A stretch of 49,335 bases of DNA from an uncultured Eubacteriales bacterium. Its GTDB lineage: Bacteria; Bacillota; Clostridia; Oscillospirales; CAG-382. Within the stretch, counting starts at the first letter, position 1, and every line of letters begins with the position of its first letter. Location: assembly GCA_934446095.1 (NCBI GenBank), contig CAKSDR010000006.1, forward strand, positions 1-49,335. Reading direction: 5' to 3'. Below, piece by piece: positions 32,164 to 41,526 of this stretch. The notes beneath the pieces are model-generated. The model saw only the letters and a list, made by a program, of their open reading frames with translations, had not been told where the DNA came from and made no database searches. The position numbers and the translations under genes were made by a program.

Positions 32164-34989
32164 ATGGCAAATAAAAAATTAATTGTAAAGGGAGCAAGGG
32201 TTCATAACCTTAAAAATATAAACGTTGAAATACCAAGGGATAAACTTGTCGTTTTTACGGGACTTTCGGGCTCCGGAAAATCTTCGCTTGCTTTTGATAC
32301 CATATACGCGGAAGGACACAGAAGATTTGTGGAATCGCTGTCGTCTTACGCAAGACAGTTTCTCGGTCAACTTGACAAACCCGACGTCGACTCTATAGAG
32401 GGACTGTCGCCCGCAATATCCATAGATCAAAAAACCACTTCCAAAAATCCGCGTTCGACGGTCGGCACGGTAACGGAAATATATGATTATTTAAGACTTC
32501 TTTATGCGAGAACGGGTATTCCCCATTGCCCGGTATGCGGCAAAGCCATAGAGCGTCAGTCGGTTGACCAGATAGTTGATAAAATTATGGAGATAGAAGA
32601 GGGTACAAAATTTATAGGCCTTGCGCCTGTTGTGCGCGGAAAAAAGGGCAGGCACGAAAAAGTTTTTGCGGACGCTTTGAAAAACGGATTTTTAAGGGCA
32701 AGAACCGACGGGCAGATAATTTCGCTTGAAGAAGAAATAAATCTTGATAAAAACAAAAAACATACAATCGAAATTGTTACCGACAGGCTTGTGATGAAAG
32801 AAGGCATCCGCACAAGAGTTTCGGATATGGTTGAAACGGCATGTAAAATATCCGGAGGTATTATAGTTATAGCCTTTCCGGGCACGGATAAAGAGGACAT
32901 TACTTTTTCCCAGAATTACGCATGCCCCGAGCATGACATAAGTATCGGAGAACTTGCTCCGAGAATGTTTTCGTTCAACAGCCCGTTCGGTGCCTGCAGC
33001 GCCTGCGACGGACTCGGAGTTACGCTTGTGCTTAACGATGAAAAACTTTTTCCGGACAAAAATCTGTCGCTTTGTGAGGGAGCTTGCAACTGCAACGGAT
33101 ATAAAACAATGGATACAAAAGGCTGGACAGGCAGACTTACCGAGCAGGTTCTTGAAAAATTCGGATTTGATGTCAAAACACCCGTCAAAGATTTGTCGGC
33201 AAAGGCATATAATGCTCTTCTTTACGGCACCGGAGATGAACTTTACGAAGTAAAATACAACGGAAAGCCGTACGCCGTTCATTTTCACGGAATAATAAAC
33301 GATATCAACAGAAGATATGCAATGAGCATAAATAATCCCGACCAGCGGGAATATTATGAAAATTTCATGGATAACGTAACATGCACGGAATGCGGCGGAA
33401 AAAGGCTAAAAAAAGAACCGCTTGCCGTTACGTGCGGCGGAAAAAATATAGCGCAGGTGTGCGATATGCCGGTATCGAAAAGCCTTGAGTTTTTCAATAA
33501 TATAAAGATGTCGCGAAAAAATGAAATTATAGCAAAGGATATACTTAAGGAAGTAAAAGAAAGACTCGGATTTTTAAAAAGCGTCGGTCTTGAATATCTT
33601 TCGCTCTCAAGGGCATCCGGAACGCTTTCCGGAGGAGAGAGCCAGAGAATAAGGCTTGCGACTCAGATAGGCTCGTCGCTTATGGGAGTTCTTTATATAC
33701 TTGACGAGCCGAGTATAGGACTTCATCAGCGCGACAATGCAAAACTTATAACAACCCTTAAAACCCTGCGGGATATGGGCAATACTTTAATAGTTGTTGA
33801 GCACGACGAAGAAACAATGCTTGAATCGGATTATATAGTAGATATAGGTCCCGGCGCCGGAGTTTGCGGGGGAGAAGTCGTGGCAAGCGGAACGCCTGAG
33901 CAGATAAAGAAAAACAAAAAGTCCGTCACAGGCGACTTTCTCTCGGGAAGAAGAAAAATTCCGATTCCGGAAAAAAGGCGCGAGGGCAACGGGAAGAGTG
34001 TGAAAATTCTCGGCGCATCGGAACATAACCTTAAAAATATAGATGTCGAAATCCCTCTCGGAAAGTTTGTCTGCGTAACGGGCGTGTCAGGTTCCGGAAA
34101 ATCTTCGCTTGTGAACGGAATACTTTACAATACGCTTGCAAAAGAACTGAACAGGGCGCATACGGTGCCCGGAAAGTGCAGGAAAATCTGCGGAATTGAA
34201 AATCTTGATAAGGTAATAGCCATTGACCAGTCGCCGATAGGAAGAACCCCGAGATCAAATCCCGCAACATATACGGGACTTTTTACCGAAATACGAGCCC
34301 TTTTTGCGCAGACTGCCGACGCTAAAATAAGAGGATATAAACAAGACAGATTTTCCTTTAATTTAAAAGGCGGAAGATGCGAGGCGTGTCAGGGCGACGG
34401 TACAATAACGATAGAGATGCACTTTTTGCCCGACGTTTACATTACCTGTGATGTCTGCAAGGGAAAAAGATACAACAGGGAAACCCTTGAGGTAAAATAC
34501 AAGGGAAAAAATATTTTTGACGTTCTTGATATGACGGTAGACGAGGGACTTAAATTCTTTGAAAATATTCCGTCGATAAAAAGAAAACTTCAGACATTGA
34601 GCGAGGTCGGACTCGGGTATATAAAAATCGGGCAGTCATCGACAACACTGTCGGGCGGAGAAGCTCAGAGGGTGAAACTTGCTTCCGAACTTTCGAAAAG
34701 GGGAACGGAACGCACAATGTATATACTTGACGAACCTACGACGGGACTTCACAGCGCGGACGTTGAAAAACTTGTGGAAGTTTTGCAGAAACTTGTTGAT
34801 TCCGGAAAAACGGTAGTTGTCATAGAACACAATCTGGACATGATAAAATGCGCGGATTTCGTTATTGATTTGGGACCCGAAGGAGGAGACGGCGGAGGCG
34901 AAATTGTTGCTATGGGAACTCCCGAAGAGGTTGCAAAATGCAAAAACTCTTATACCGGTATGTACCTTGCAAAGTTTTTTGAAAAATAA
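32164..34989 (+). CDS. uvrA: Excinuclease ABC subunit A
   Basis: A 941-residue cytosolic ABC-type ATPase that loads UvrB at DNA lesions in nucleotide excision repair. Two Walker A motifs (GLSGSGKSSLAFDTIYAEG and GVSGSGKSSLVNGILYNTL), two ABC signatures (TLSGGESQRIRLA and TLSGGEAQRVKLA) and zinc-finger modules (CPVCGKAIERQSV; CEACQGDGTITIEMHFL ... CDVCKGKRYN) are all present. The DNA-contact and UvrB-contact stretches read normally and the length is standard. It stands alone, without uvrB, which usually precedes it in Firmicutes. GGGGGAG precedes the ATG. Confidence 0.98.
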   Translation: MANKKLIVKGARVHNLKNINVEIPRDKLVVFTGLSGSGKSSLAFDTIYAEGHRRFVESLSSYARQFLGQLDKPDVDSIEGLSPAISIDQKTTSKNPRSTVGTVTEIYDYLRLLYARTGIPHCPVCGKAIERQSVDQIVDKIMEIEEGTKFIGLAPVVRGKKGRHEKVFADALKNGFLRARTDGQIISLEEEINLDKNKKHTIEIVTDRLVMKEGIRTRVSDMVETACKISGGIIVIAFPGTDKEDITFSQNYACPEHDISIGELAPRMFSFNSPFGACSACDGLGVTLVLNDEKLFPDKNLSLCEGACNCNGYKTMDTKGWTGRLTEQVLEKFGFDVKTPVKDLSAKAYNALLYGTGDELYEVKYNGKPYAVHFHGIINDINRRYAMSINNPDQREYYENFMDNVTCTECGGKRLKKEPLAVTCGGKNIAQVCDMPVSKSLEFFNNIKMSRKNEIIAKDILKEVKERLGFLKSVGLEYLSLSRASGTLSGGESQRIRLATQIGSSLMGVLYILDEPSIGLHQRDNAKLITTLKTLRDMGNTLIVVEHDEETMLESDYIVDIGPGAGVCGGEVVASGTPEQIKKNKKSVTGDFLSGRRKIPIPEKRREGNGKSVKILGASEHNLKNIDVEIPLGKFVCVTGVSGSGKSSLVNGILYNTLAKELNRAHTVPGKCRKICGIENLDKVIAIDQSPIGRTPRSNPATYTGLFTEIRALFAQTADAKIRGYKQDRFSFNLKGGRCEACQGDGTITIEMHFLPDVYITCDVCKGKRYNRETLEVKYKGKNIFDVLDMTVDEGLKFFENIPSIKRKLQTLSEVGLGYIKIGQSSTTLSGGEAQRVKLASELSKRGTERTMYILDEPTTGLHSADVEKLVEVLQKLVDSGKTVVVIEHNLDMIKCADFVIDLGPEGGDGGGEIVAMGTPEEVAKCKNSYTGMYLAKFFEK

Positions 34990-35025
34990 AATTTTAAAAT
35001 CTTCCCGATTTTTAAATAAAACTAC

Positions 35026-35054
35026 TTGAAAAATGGAAAAATTTTTCATATAAT
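35026..35054 (+). promoter_or_regulatory. SigA-type promoter of the TIM-barrel isomerase gene
   Basis: TTGAAA and TATAAT are 17 nt apart, with transcription starting near 35061. Confidence 0.75.
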
Positions 35055-35116
35055 CAGAATAGATGAGAAGTTGAATTTTAAAACAAATATTTTATATATC
35101 AAAAGGAGGATTTACT

Positions 35117-36088
35117 ATGAAATTAGGCGTACTTACAGTACCGCTTTCGGCAAAGCCGATAGAGGAGGTTCTGCAGTATCTTTCGGGACTCGGTGTGGAA
35201 GCCGTTGAAATCGGAGCGGGAATGTATACAAACGATGCCCATTCAAAACCGGCGCAGCTTTTGGCCGACAAGGAAAAACTTCGCGCATATAAACAGCTTT
35301 TCCCGAAATATAATATGATAATTTCTGCGCTTTCCGTACACGGAAACGGCGTATCTCCGAACAAGGATTTTGCAAAAGAATCCACTGAAAAGTTTGAGGA
35401 TGCGTGCAGACTTGCAAATGAACTTGAAGTCGGAACGGTTATAACTTTCTCAGGCTGCCCCGGCGGATCTCCCGACGACAAAATGCCGAACTGGGTTACA
35501 TGCGCATGGCCGCCGGAATATCTTGACGTTCTCAATTATCAGTGGAACGATGTTCTCATTCCTTACTGGACAAAGCAGGCGGAAGTTGCAAAAAAATACG
35601 GTGTAAGAATCGCTTTTGAACTTCACCCCGGTTTTTGCGTATACAATACCGAAACCATGCTTAAAATAAGAGAAGCGGTAGGACCTACGCTCGGAGCAAA
35701 CGTTGACCCGTCGCACCTCTTGTGGCAGGGCATGGACCCTGTTCAGGTAATAAAAGAGTTAGGCCTTGCGGGCGCGCTCTTCCATTTCCATGCAAAAGAC
35801 ACGAAGGTAAACAAGCAAAATACTGAGATAAACGGCGTTCTCGATACAAAGCATTACAGCGATGAACTTCACCGTTCATGGGTATTCAGAACTCTCGGCT
35901 ACGGATCAAACGAAACTGTTTGGAGAGATATTATTTCAATGCTTCAGCTTGTCGGATACGATCATGTTATAAGCATTGAACACGAAGACAGTTATATGAC
36001 GAGCAAAGAGGGACTTGAAAAAGCAATCTCGTTCTTAAAATCAATAATAATTAAAGAAAATAAACCTTCGGGTATGTTCTGGGCATAA
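35117..36088 (+). CDS. Sugar phosphate isomerase/epimerase, xylose-isomerase-like TIM barrel
   Basis: A 323-residue AP-endonuclease-2-family (xylose isomerase-like) barrel. The metal-binding residues of the family are seen in order: glutamate and histidine in IAFELHPGFC, aspartate and histidine in NVDPSHLLWQG, histidines in FHFHAKDTKV, and glutamate in VISIEHEDSY. Early conserved glutamate VEAVEIGAGMY also fits. Such enzymes epimerise or isomerise keto-sugars or inosose and are metal-dependent. The substrate is not known. AGGAGG precedes the ATG, and a terminator follows, so it is a single-gene unit with its own promoter. Confidence 0.92.
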   Translation: MKLGVLTVPLSAKPIEEVLQYLSGLGVEAVEIGAGMYTNDAHSKPAQLLADKEKLRAYKQLFPKYNMIISALSVHGNGVSPNKDFAKESTEKFEDACRLANELEVGTVITFSGCPGGSPDDKMPNWVTCAWPPEYLDVLNYQWNDVLIPYWTKQAEVAKKYGVRIAFELHPGFCVYNTETMLKIREAVGPTLGANVDPSHLLWQGMDPVQVIKELGLAGALFHFHAKDTKVNKQNTEINGVLDTKHYSDELHRSWVFRTLGYGSNETVWRDIISMLQLVGYDHVISIEHEDSYMTSKEGLEKAISFLKSIIIKENKPSGMFWA

Positions 36089-36101
36089 TTTTGCTAAAAG
36101 G

Positions 36102-36127
36102 AAAGCACGGTATAAAAACCGTGCTTT
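36102..36127 (+). terminator. Terminator after the TIM-barrel isomerase gene
   Basis: AAAGCACGGT and ACCGTGCTTT form a 9-10-bp stem around a 6-nt loop, followed by a T-run. Confidence 0.92.
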
Positions 36128-36145
36128 TTTTATTTTTTATGACAC

Positions 36146-36192
36146 TTGACAAAAATTAATTTTAGTGATACACTTGTATACAAGTATACAAG
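36146..36192 (+). promoter_or_regulatory. Promoter and palindromic operator of the citrate/2-oxoglutarate operon
   Basis: TTGACA (36146-36151) and TACACT (36169-36174) are 17 nt apart. A perfect 12-bp palindrome CTTGTATACAAG (36173-36184) overlaps the end of the -10 and is followed by a further half, TATACAAG (36185-36192), giving three TATACAAG-type half-sites around the start of transcription. This TTGTATACAA style is typical of GntR/FadR-family operators, and a gene for such a regulator is in the operon itself. Confidence 0.78.
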
Positions 36193-36246
36193 AATAAATA
36201 TTTTCCGTAATATAATAAGGAAAATATAAATCAAGAGGTGAAGACG

Positions 36247-37623
36247 ATGCTGGAAATATCAAACAAGACGAATTTACTCGAGCAAAAGTCATATAAATAT
36301 ACTTTGCAGGATATAGCGGAACCGAATTTATACAGAGATGTGTATAATTATGATGAAGTTCCGAAAATTGCATTCAATCACAGAAGAGTGCCTATGGGAA
36401 TGCCGAAGGATATATGGATAACCGACACGTCGCTGCGCGACGGGCAGCAGTCGGTAGAGCCGTACAGCGTAAAGCAGATTGTGGATCTCTATAAGTTCAT
36501 GTCAAGACTCGGCGGACCGTACGGAATAATAAGACAGACGGAGTTTTTCATATATAGCAAAAAAGACAGGGAAGCGCTTGAAAAATGCATGGAACTTGAC
36601 CTGCCTTTTCCGGAAATTACGACATGGATAAGAGCCAGCAAAGAAGATTTCCATCTTGTAAAGGACCTCGGAATAAAGGAAACCGGAATTTTGGTTTCGT
36701 GCAGCGATTATCATATATTCAAAAAACTGAAAATGACGAGAAAACAGGCGCTCGAACATTATCTTGAAGCCGTAAGCGAAGCTTTTGAAGAGGGAGTAAT
36801 CCCGAGATGCCATCTTGAGGATATTACAAGGGCGGATTTTTACGGTTTTGTGGTGCCTTTTGTGAACGAACTTATGAAATTGTCAAAGCAGGCGGGCATA
36901 CCCGTGAAAATACGCGCCTGCGATACTATGGGGTACGGCGTTCCGTATACCGAGGTTGCGCTCCCGAGAAGCGTTGCCGGAATAATATACGGATTGCAGC
37001 ATTATTCGGATGTGCCGAGCGAAAACCTTGAGTGGCACGGGCATAACGACTTTTATCATGCGGTGTCGAACGCTACGACGGCATGGCTTTACGGTGCTTC
37101 AGCCGTTAACTGCTCGCTGCTTGGAATAGGAGAACGGACCGGAAATATACCTCTTGAGGCAATGGTGTTTGAATATGCATCGCTCAGAGGTTCGCTTGAC
37201 GGAATGGATCCCACGGTAATCACCGAAATTGCGCAGTATTTCAAAAATGAAATCGGATATAAAATACCTCCCATGACGCCTTTCGTAGGGAAAAACTTCA
37301 ACATGACAAAGGCCGGAATACATGCGGACGGACTTTTGAAAGACGAAGAAATATACAATATATTCAATACGAAAAAATTGCTTAACAGACCCGCTTCCGT
37401 ACAGATAAGCAAAACGTCAGGACTTGCGGGAATTGCGTACTGGATAAATCAAAATTACGGCCTTTCCGGAAGCGACGTTGTCGATAAGCGCGACGAACTT
37501 GTGCTTAAGGTTAAGGAATGGATTGACAAAGAGTATGAAGACGGACGTCAGACTGCTCTTTCGGCGGGCGAACTTGAAGAAAAGATCGAAAGCCTGTCGG
37601 GCGGCAGATTTAAAAGACTGTGA
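36247..37623 (+). CDS. Re-type citrate synthase (homocitrate/isopropylmalate synthase-like)
   Basis: A 458-residue protein of the DRE-TIM metallolyase family (isopropylmalate, homocitrate and citramalate synthases). The metal- and acyl-binding motif is WITDTSLRDGQQSVEPYSVK, with RQTEFFIYSKKDREA and EWHGHNDFYHAVSNA further on (HxH metal ligands) and LLGIGERTGNIPLEA. Being followed by aconitase and an isocitrate-dehydrogenase-like gene, it most likely condenses oxaloacetate and acetyl-CoA to citrate, as the Re-citrate synthase of Clostridium kluyveri does, rather than making isopropylmalate. Homocitrate synthesis is the main alternative. Start at ATG 36247 with AGAGGTG 7 nt before; a GTG at 36238 overlaps that site. 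Confidence 0.88.
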   Translation: MLEISNKTNLLEQKSYKYTLQDIAEPNLYRDVYNYDEVPKIAFNHRRVPMGMPKDIWITDTSLRDGQQSVEPYSVKQIVDLYKFMSRLGGPYGIIRQTEFFIYSKKDREALEKCMELDLPFPEITTWIRASKEDFHLVKDLGIKETGILVSCSDYHIFKKLKMTRKQALEHYLEAVSEAFEEGVIPRCHLEDITRADFYGFVVPFVNELMKLSKQAGIPVKIRACDTMGYGVPYTEVALPRSVAGIIYGLQHYSDVPSENLEWHGHNDFYHAVSNATTAWLYGASAVNCSLLGIGERTGNIPLEAMVFEYASLRGSLDGMDPTVITEIAQYFKNEIGYKIPPMTPFVGKNFNMTKAGIHADGLLKDEEIYNIFNTKKLLNRPASVQISKTSGLAGIAYWINQNYGLSGSDVVDKRDELVLKVKEWIDKEYEDGRQTALSAGELEEKIESLSGGRFKRL

Positions 37624-37634
37624 GGGTAGGAAAA

Positions 37635-38282
37635 ATGTATCAGCAAAAAAGAATTTCACTTGCGGACCGCGTTTTTGAAAAACTTGAAAACGATATACTT
37701 ACCGGCAAATATAAGTACGGCGAAATAATTACCGAAACGCGCCTTTCCGAAGAACTCGGAGTCAGCAGAACTCCGATAAGGGAAGCCATAAGAGAACTCG
37801 AACAGGAAAAAATCATAAGAGAAACCGGCAAAGGCATGATGGTAATCGGCATTACAAAGGAAAACCTTTCGGATATATATGAAATCCGTCTTCGCATAGA
37901 AGGACTTGCCGCAAAAAAGGCGGCGAAGAACATAAGCGAAGATGAAGTAAAAAGACTTTTGGAAATACTTGAACTTCAGGAATTTTATACTTCAAAGAAG
38001 GATTCCGATCATATAAAAGATACCGACAGCGATTTTCACAACATGATATATGACTGCTGCAAAAGCGAGATACTCAAAGACACGCTTCTTCCGCTTCACA
38101 GAAAAATCAAAAAATTCAGAAAAGCGTCTGTTGAAAGCGGAAACAGAGCCGCGGAGGCAGCGGGAGAACACAGAAAAATATTTGAAGCCATAAGTTCACA
38201 CGACGGCGACCTTGCCGAAAAACTCATGACGGAACATATTAAAAACGCGCGTGACAATATACTTAAAAATGTAGGGGAATAA
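37635..38282 (+). CDS. GntR-family regulator with FCD (FadR-type) ligand domain
   Basis: A 215-residue regulator. The N-terminal winged helix opens LADRVFEKLENDILTGKYKY and has the recognition region TRLSEELGVSRTPIREAIRE. The C-terminal FCD domain is helical, with DSDFHNMIYDCC and EHRKIFEAISSHD carrying likely metal-ligand histidines and aspartate. It starts 11 nt after the citrate synthase stop codon, so it is within the operon. Its probable target is the palindrome at 36173-36192 over the operon promoter, giving autogenous repression relieved by a carboxylate metabolite (inference). I prefer the ATG at 37635, after GGGTAGGAAAA; the GTG at 37620 overlaps the previous stop. Confidence 0.9.
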   Translation: MYQQKRISLADRVFEKLENDILTGKYKYGEIITETRLSEELGVSRTPIREAIRELEQEKIIRETGKGMMVIGITKENLSDIYEIRLRIEGLAAKKAAKNISEDEVKRLLEILELQEFYTSKKDSDHIKDTDSDFHNMIYDCCKSEILKDTLLPLHRKIKKFRKASVESGNRAAEAAGEHRKIFEAISSHDGDLAEKLMTEHIKNARDNILKNVGE

Positions 38283-38299
38283 GACGGGAGGCAAAAAGA

Positions 38300-40228
38300 A
38301 TGGGACTTACAATTGCTCAAAAGATAATAAAGGCACACCTTTTGGAAGGGGACATTACAAAAATAGGAAGCGATATTGCGCTTAAAATAGATCAGACTCT
38401 TACCCAGGACGCAACGGGAACAATGGCGTATCTTGAATTTGAAACTATGGGTATCGAAAGGGTAAAAACGGAACGTTCGGTAGCATATATAGACCACAAC
38501 ACCCTTCAGTCGGGTTTTGAAAATGCGGACGACCATATTTATATTCAAAGCGTTGCCAAAAAACACGGGATATATTTTTCAAGACCCGGCAACGGAATAT
38601 GCCATCAGGTGCATCTTGAAAGATTCGGAAAACCCGGCAAGACTCTTATAGGTTCCGACAGCCATACGCCTACCGGCGGAGGACTCGGAATGCTTGCCTT
38701 CGGAGCCGGAGGACTTGACGTTGCGGTGGCAATGGGAGGCGGGGCATATCATATATCCATGCCGAAGATGTATAAAGTAAATCTTACGGGAAAACTTCCG
38801 GAATTTGTAACCGCAAAAGACGTAAGCCTTGAACTTTTAAGAATTCTTTCGGTAAAAGGCGGAGTCGGAGCAATTATCGAATGGGGCGGAGAGGGAATCA
38901 AAACTTTATCTGTTCCCGAAAGAGCAACCATTACAAATATGGGAACGGAACTCGGAGCCACAACTTCAATTTTCCCGTCGGATGAAATTACAAGACAGTT
39001 TTTAAAAGCGCAGTCAAGGGAAAATGATTTTACATACCTTGAAAGCGACGCCGACGCAGAATATGACAGAATAATAGATATTGACCTTTCAAAACTTGTT
39101 CCGCTTATAGCATGTCCGCACAGCCCCGACAATGTTGTGACCGTTGAAAGTCTTGAAGGAACAAAGGTTGACCAGGTCTGCATAGGTTCATGTACAAACT
39201 CTTCCCTTATGGACTTGTTAAAGACGGCGGCATTGCTTAAGGGCAAAACGATAAGCGAATCCGTAAGTGTTTCGGTATCCCCCGGATCAAAGCAGGTTCT
39301 TTCAATGCTTTCGCAGCTCGGCGCACTTACCGATATTCTGGCGTCAGGCGCAAGAGTTCTTGAATGCGCATGCGGACCGTGCATAGGCATGGGATTTTCG
39401 CCGAATTCCGCGGGAGTAAGCCTTAGAACGTTTAACAGGAATTTTGAAGGACGAAGCGGCACTGCCGACGCTAAAGTATATCTTGTATCGCCCGAAACCG
39501 CTGTTGCGGCGGCAATTACCGGATATATTACAGACCCGAGAAAACTCGGAAACATGCCGAAAATCGAAATTCCCGAAAAGTTTTTGATAAATGACAGCGC
39601 GGTAATAGAACCTGCAAGCGCGGAAGATGCGAAAAACATCGAAGTTAAAAGAGGACCTAATATAAAACCGTTCCCACAGAGTTTCAAAGCGGAAAATAAA
39701 CTTACTCTGCCCCTCGTGCTTAAAGTCGGAGATAATATCACAACCGACCATATTATGCCGGCAGGCTCGAAAATTCTGCCGTACAGATCCAACATTCCGC
39801 ACCTTTCGCAGTACTGTTTCGGAGTATGCGACAAAACATTTCCGGAAAGAGCGAAAAAGGCCGGTCAGAGCATTGTTGTCGGCGGAACAAATTACGGGCA
39901 GGGTTCCTCAAGAGAACATGCCGCACTTGTTCCCCTTTATCTCGGCGTAAGATGCGTAATTGCCAAGAGTTTTGCAAGAATTCATGCCGCAAATCTTATA
40001 AATGCCGGAATTATGCCGCTTACTTTTGCAAACCCGGACGACTATGATAAAATAGAACAGGGAGATATTCTTACGATAGACAATATTTTTGAAGGTTTCG
40101 AATCCGGAAAACTTGAACTTTCCGATGAAACCAAAAATATTAAAATACCTCTTGAATGTTCTTTTACAAAAAGACAGATCGATATACTTAAAGCAGGAGA
40201 TCTTCTGCAGTATACAAAAAACAACTGA
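38300..40228 (+). CDS. acnA: Aconitate hydratase
   Basis: A 642-residue single-chain aconitase, which isomerises citrate to isocitrate through cis-aconitate at a 4Fe-4S cluster. Cluster ligands are visible in VCIGSCTNSSLMDL and in CACGPCIGMGF (CxxC). Substrate-binding stretches include SDSHTPTGGGLGMLAFGAGG and, in the swivel domain, GGTNYGQGSSREHAALVPLY. The length is that of the shorter bacterial/mitochondrial-type enzymes, not the 890-residue AcnA/IRP form. It lies 17 nt after the GntR gene with GGGAGG ahead of the ATG. A homoaconitase role is conceivable only if the upstream enzyme makes homocitrate. Confidence 0.94.
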   Translation: MGLTIAQKIIKAHLLEGDITKIGSDIALKIDQTLTQDATGTMAYLEFETMGIERVKTERSVAYIDHNTLQSGFENADDHIYIQSVAKKHGIYFSRPGNGICHQVHLERFGKPGKTLIGSDSHTPTGGGLGMLAFGAGGLDVAVAMGGGAYHISMPKMYKVNLTGKLPEFVTAKDVSLELLRILSVKGGVGAIIEWGGEGIKTLSVPERATITNMGTELGATTSIFPSDEITRQFLKAQSRENDFTYLESDADAEYDRIIDIDLSKLVPLIACPHSPDNVVTVESLEGTKVDQVCIGSCTNSSLMDLLKTAALLKGKTISESVSVSVSPGSKQVLSMLSQLGALTDILASGARVLECACGPCIGMGFSPNSAGVSLRTFNRNFEGRSGTADAKVYLVSPETAVAAAITGYITDPRKLGNMPKIEIPEKFLINDSAVIEPASAEDAKNIEVKRGPNIKPFPQSFKAENKLTLPLVLKVGDNITTDHIMPAGSKILPYRSNIPHLSQYCFGVCDKTFPERAKKAGQSIVVGGTNYGQGSSREHAALVPLYLGVRCVIAKSFARIHAANLINAGIMPLTFANPDDYDKIEQGDILTIDNIFEGFESGKLELSDETKNIKIPLECSFTKRQIDILKAGDLLQYTKNN

Positions 40229-40250
40229 TATCTGCGCGGAGGTAGCATAA

Positions 40251-41399
40251 ATGACAAACTATATAGATGAAGCATGCGGAAAATTCAGAAAACTGCTTGA
40301 AAGCCAAATCGAAAGATGCGGAAAAATGGAAAATGACACTGAAAAAACCGACTTTTCAAAAATAGATAAGATAAAAATCGGGCTCGTTGACGGCGACGGA
40401 ATAGGTCCGGTTATTATGGAACAGGCAAAAAGACTTTTAAATTATATACTTAAAGAAGAAATTGCCGCAGGCAAAGCGGAACTTAAAGAAATTTCCGGAC
40501 TTACTTTGGAAAACAGACTTGAGAAAAATGCGGCGGTTCCGGAAGAAGTGTTGTCGGAAATTAAAAAATGCCATGTGTTCTTAAAGGGCCCCACAACAAC
40601 GCCGAAGGGCGGCAGCATGGAAAGCGCAAACGTTGCTTTAAGACGCGAGCTTGACCTTTACGCGAATGTAAGACCCATAAAGGTTCCCGAGAAAAACATA
40701 GACTGGATATTTTACAGAGAAAATACCGAGGGAGAATATGTACTCGGAAAAAGCGGAGTTGAAATTCCCGGCAAACTTGCTTTTGATTTTAAGGTGACGA
40801 CAGACGCGGGCACAAGAAGAATTGCAAAAGCGGCGTTTGATTATGCAAAGGCTAACGGCAAAACAAATGTTGCAATAGTAACAAAAGCAAATATTATGAA
40901 AAAAACCGACGGAAAATTTTCTGCAATATGCCATGAGATTGCAAACAATTATCCCGGAATTTGCGCCGACGACTGGTATATTGACATTATGACGGCAAAT
41001 CTTGTGAATGAAAATATGCAAAGCAAGTTTCAGGTGTTTGTGCTGCCGAATCTTTACGGCGACATAATTACTGACGAGGCGGCGCAGATTCAGGGCGGAG
41101 TCGGAACCGCCGGAAGCGCTAACATCGGCGACAGGTACGCGATGTTTGAAGCGATACACGGAAGCGCTCCGAGAATGGTTGAACTCGGAATTGAGCAGTA
41201 TGCAAATCCGTCGAGCATATTCAAGGCTGCGGAGATGATGCTTCGCCACATAGGATTTTCAAGTAAAGCGGAAAAATTGTCCGAGGCTCTTGAAATATGC
41301 AATGAAAGAGAGAAAAAGGTTGTGGTAACGGGCGATGAGTCGGGCGCTACATGCGGTGAATTTGCCGATTACCTTATGGAAACCATAGAAAATCTGTAA
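40251..41399 (+). CDS. Isocitrate dehydrogenase (isocitrate/isopropylmalate dehydrogenase family)
   Basis: A 382-residue beta-decarboxylating dehydrogenase. The N-terminal nucleotide fold has IGLVDGDGIGPVIMEQAKRL; the substrate loop YANVRPIKVPEKNIDWIFYR and ENTEGEY follow; and the metal/substrate aspartates are in NLYGDIITDEAAQIQGGVGT. EAIHGSAPRM closes the cofactor site. With citrate synthase and aconitase directly upstream, the likely reaction is oxidative decarboxylation of isocitrate to 2-oxoglutarate for glutamate synthesis. Cofactor choice (NAD or NADP) is not decided here. The protein has an N-terminal extension of about 40 residues before the nucleotide fold, which is unusual. GGAGGTAG precedes the ATG; it ends the operon. 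Confidence 0.9.
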   Translation: MTNYIDEACGKFRKLLESQIERCGKMENDTEKTDFSKIDKIKIGLVDGDGIGPVIMEQAKRLLNYILKEEIAAGKAELKEISGLTLENRLEKNAAVPEEVLSEIKKCHVFLKGPTTTPKGGSMESANVALRRELDLYANVRPIKVPEKNIDWIFYRENTEGEYVLGKSGVEIPGKLAFDFKVTTDAGTRRIAKAAFDYAKANGKTNVAIVTKANIMKKTDGKFSAICHEIANNYPGICADDWYIDIMTANLVNENMQSKFQVFVLPNLYGDIITDEAAQIQGGVGTAGSANIGDRYAMFEAIHGSAPRMVELGIEQYANPSSIFKAAEMMLRHIGFSSKAEKLSEALEICNEREKKVVVTGDESGATCGEFADYLMETIENL

Positions 41400-41416
41400 A
41401 AATATAATAATTTTAT

Positions 41417-41500
41417 CCCGGAACATGCCGGAAGCACATTTTTTGGCATGTTCCGGGGAAACACATTGCCATGCGCTGACGCAATGTGTATTTTTATTTG
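41417..41500 (+). terminator. Tandem hairpins ending the citrate/2-oxoglutarate operon
   Basis: Two stems follow each other: CCCGGAACATGCC/GGCATGTTCCGGG (13 bp, 41417-41457) and ACACATTGC/GCAATGTGT (9 bp, 41461-41489). The second is followed by ATTTTTATTT and is the likelier terminator. Confidence 0.75.
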
Positions 41501-41526
41501 TGCGAAAACCTTTTCCGGGAGGACAT

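Noticed and set aside
32692..33288. 198-codon open frame antisense to uvrA
   Set aside because: It lies entirely within uvrA, whose reading is certain; the antisense translation is low-complexity Phe/Lys/Arg-rich.
38749..39834. 361-codon open frame antisense to aconitase
   Set aside because: Aconitase on the other strand has complete motifs and cluster ligands; the antisense frame shows no recognisable domain or Shine-Dalgarno and is a by-product of codon bias.
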